Assembly: GCA_029866325.1 (NCBI GenBank)
Contig: JARWZO010000010.1
Span: 1-64,000 of the forward strand
Direction of reading: 5' to 3'
Source: Fluviicola sp.
GTDB taxonomy: Bacteria; Bacteroidota; Bacteroidia; Flavobacteriales_D; Crocinitomicaceae
Length of the DNA stretch: 64,000 nucleotides
Shown here: positions 63,256-64,000 of the stretch, piece by piece
How positions within the stretch are numbered: the first letter of the stretch is position 1
Layout: the number at the start of each line of letters is the position of its first letter
Notes under the pieces: generated by a model
What the model saw: the letters and a program-made list of their open reading frames with translations, nothing else
Database searches by the model: none
Told to the model about the DNA's origin: nothing
Program-made: the position numbers and the translations under genes

Positions 63256-64000
63256 TTAATGACAGTCTTTTTTAGAATAAATCCATTCTTCTAATAGTTC
63301 AAGCCCTTCTTCATGCACAATTGTTCGTCCGATAAGCGGCATGCGTAAGTTGGGTTGATTGGTACTCAAACGCAGATGCATTACCGATCTGTCCGGTTGG
63401 CTTGGAGTAATGATTGAAGTATAGGCCGCCCCGACAAATTCGTCCGGTTCCACGCAAAGTCCGATGTTTACCGGATCTACGGTTTCAGAGAACGCCAAAC
63501 GCATTGGTCTGTAATCACAGTGACCGCCTTCTGCATGACAATGTGCGCAGTTGGCATCCAAGTATGAACGCAAGCGCAGGTCTACCGATTTGCTTTGATC
63601 TTTGTAATTGATTGTTGATGTGATGTTGGCCGGTAATCCCGGTTCCAAATAACCTGCCTGAATGAGTTTACTCAACTGATTTCTAGAGCCTTCCGTATAC
63701 TTAAAAAGATTATTCAAGTTTTGCGGTTTGATTCCGATTGGAACGGGTTGACCTTGGTGTTTATGACAAATCAGGCATTCGGTTTCTGAAGGAATGCGGT
63801 AATTGGTGCTTTTTTGCTCGCCATCTTGTAACCAGGAAATCGGAACAGTGCTTGCTGAGGTGGTAAGATAGGCTTCGGTTTGCTCATCGTTCCATTTGTA
63901 ATTAGCAAAAATCCAACCACTTGCTTTGCGAATAAGTAGGCGGGTTTCTATAATTTTAGTTGCTCCGTTGGGAAGTACATTTTTGTAGTAAAAGGTTTTG
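63256..64000 (-). CDS. SO2930-like dihaem c-type cytochrome (5' end beyond window)
   Basis: The frame is open from the window edge to a stop at 63256, giving at least 248 residues; an internal ATG at 63717 is not the true start. Two CxxCH haem motifs are seen: CLICH (about 85 residues from the edge, following IPSETE) and CAHCH near the Met-based residue 57-61, followed by AEGGHCDYRP. The upstream part (IIETRLLIRKASGWIFANYKWN) matches the SO2930-type domain. It should be a periplasmic or outer-surface electron carrier. The N terminus is missing. Confidence 0.85.
   Translation of the reverse strand, partial: KTFYYKNVLPNGATKIIETRLLIRKASGWIFANYKWNDEQTEAYLTTSASTVPISWLQDGEQKSTNYRIPSETECLICHKHQGQPVPIGIKPQNLNNLFKYTEGSRNQLSKLIQAGYLEPGLPANITSTINYKDQSKSVDLRLRSYLDANCAHCHAEGGHCDYRPMRLAFSETVDPVNIGLCVEPDEFVGAAYTSIITPSQPDRSVMHLRLSTNQPNLRMPLIGRTIVHEEGLELLEEWIYSKKDCH

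Noticed and set aside
63256-63717. Complete small cytochrome starting at 63717
   Set aside because: The frame stays open to the window edge and holds a second CxxCH upstream, so the gene is longer and truncated by the window.
1-64000. CRISPR array or prophage
   Set aside because: No regular spaced repeats, cas genes, capsid, terminase or integrase genes were seen.

Overview
The window looks like a chromosome segment of a marine or freshwater Bacteroidota, most likely order Flavobacteriales and near Crocinitomicaceae/Fluviicola. The family placement is inference. Reasons: many secreted proteins end in a type IX secretion (T9SS) C-terminal domain; there is a PorZ-like T9SS component; candidate promoters have the Bacteroidota form (TAnnTTTG); several genes start with TTG; and a DUF4271 gene precedes a HemD-like gene. 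Gene density is high, GC is moderate by eye, and several short operons are separated by clear Rho-independent terminators.

Layout. 0-3 kb: the tail of a T9SS cargo protein, a phosphopantetheinyl transferase, a tandem cystatin-like protein and a GH18 endoglycosidase; the last two carry the same leader element at the same distance from their start codons. 3-8.3 kb: a lipoprotein, a membrane protein, a NarL-type two-component pair and an OmpR-type pair. 8.3-17 kb: a GxxExxY gene bracketed by inverted repeats, then mostly housekeeping genes (hemW, patatin, glutaryl-CoA-dehydrogenase-like, DUF4271, hemD, PBP1A). 17-27 kb: scoA and scoB, split by two paralogous GT-C-like membrane proteins, followed by a polysaccharide/lipid decoration cluster (GT-C-like protein, GT2, MBOAT O-acyltransferase, AlgJ/AlgX-like partner). 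27-33.5 kb: LysE exporter, MORN/YwqK repeat protein, recO and porZ. 33.6-38.6 kb: a tRNA-Arg with a duplicated 5' fragment next to it, then a compact hipB-hipA-primase/helicase operon. This is the strongest candidate for an undescribed conflict or defence system. 39-42.4 kb: an Arg-rich secreted small protein whose 3' part is repeated 2.7 kb downstream, bracketing an A/T-rich T9SS hydrolase gene. 42.5-57.4 kb: a methyltransferase, an outer-membrane barrel, another GT-C-like protein, a MITE-like element, a T9SS-exported lysyl-oxidase homologue, a propeller protein, a REP-like palindrome cluster, a PQQ-propeller protein, a YkgJ-type protein and an ABC-F ATPase. 57.5-64 kb: three paralogous FG-GAP/UnbV T9SS proteins behind a partial SO2930-like dihaem cytochrome.

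Working together: PorZ belongs to the machinery that exports and anchors the T9SS cargo found throughout the window (hydrolase, lysyl oxidase, propeller protein, FG-GAP trio). The GT-C/GT2/MBOAT genes probably build or acylate an envelope glycan. The HipBA kinase pair may gate or accompany the primase-helicase. All functions are read from motifs; no database search was run.
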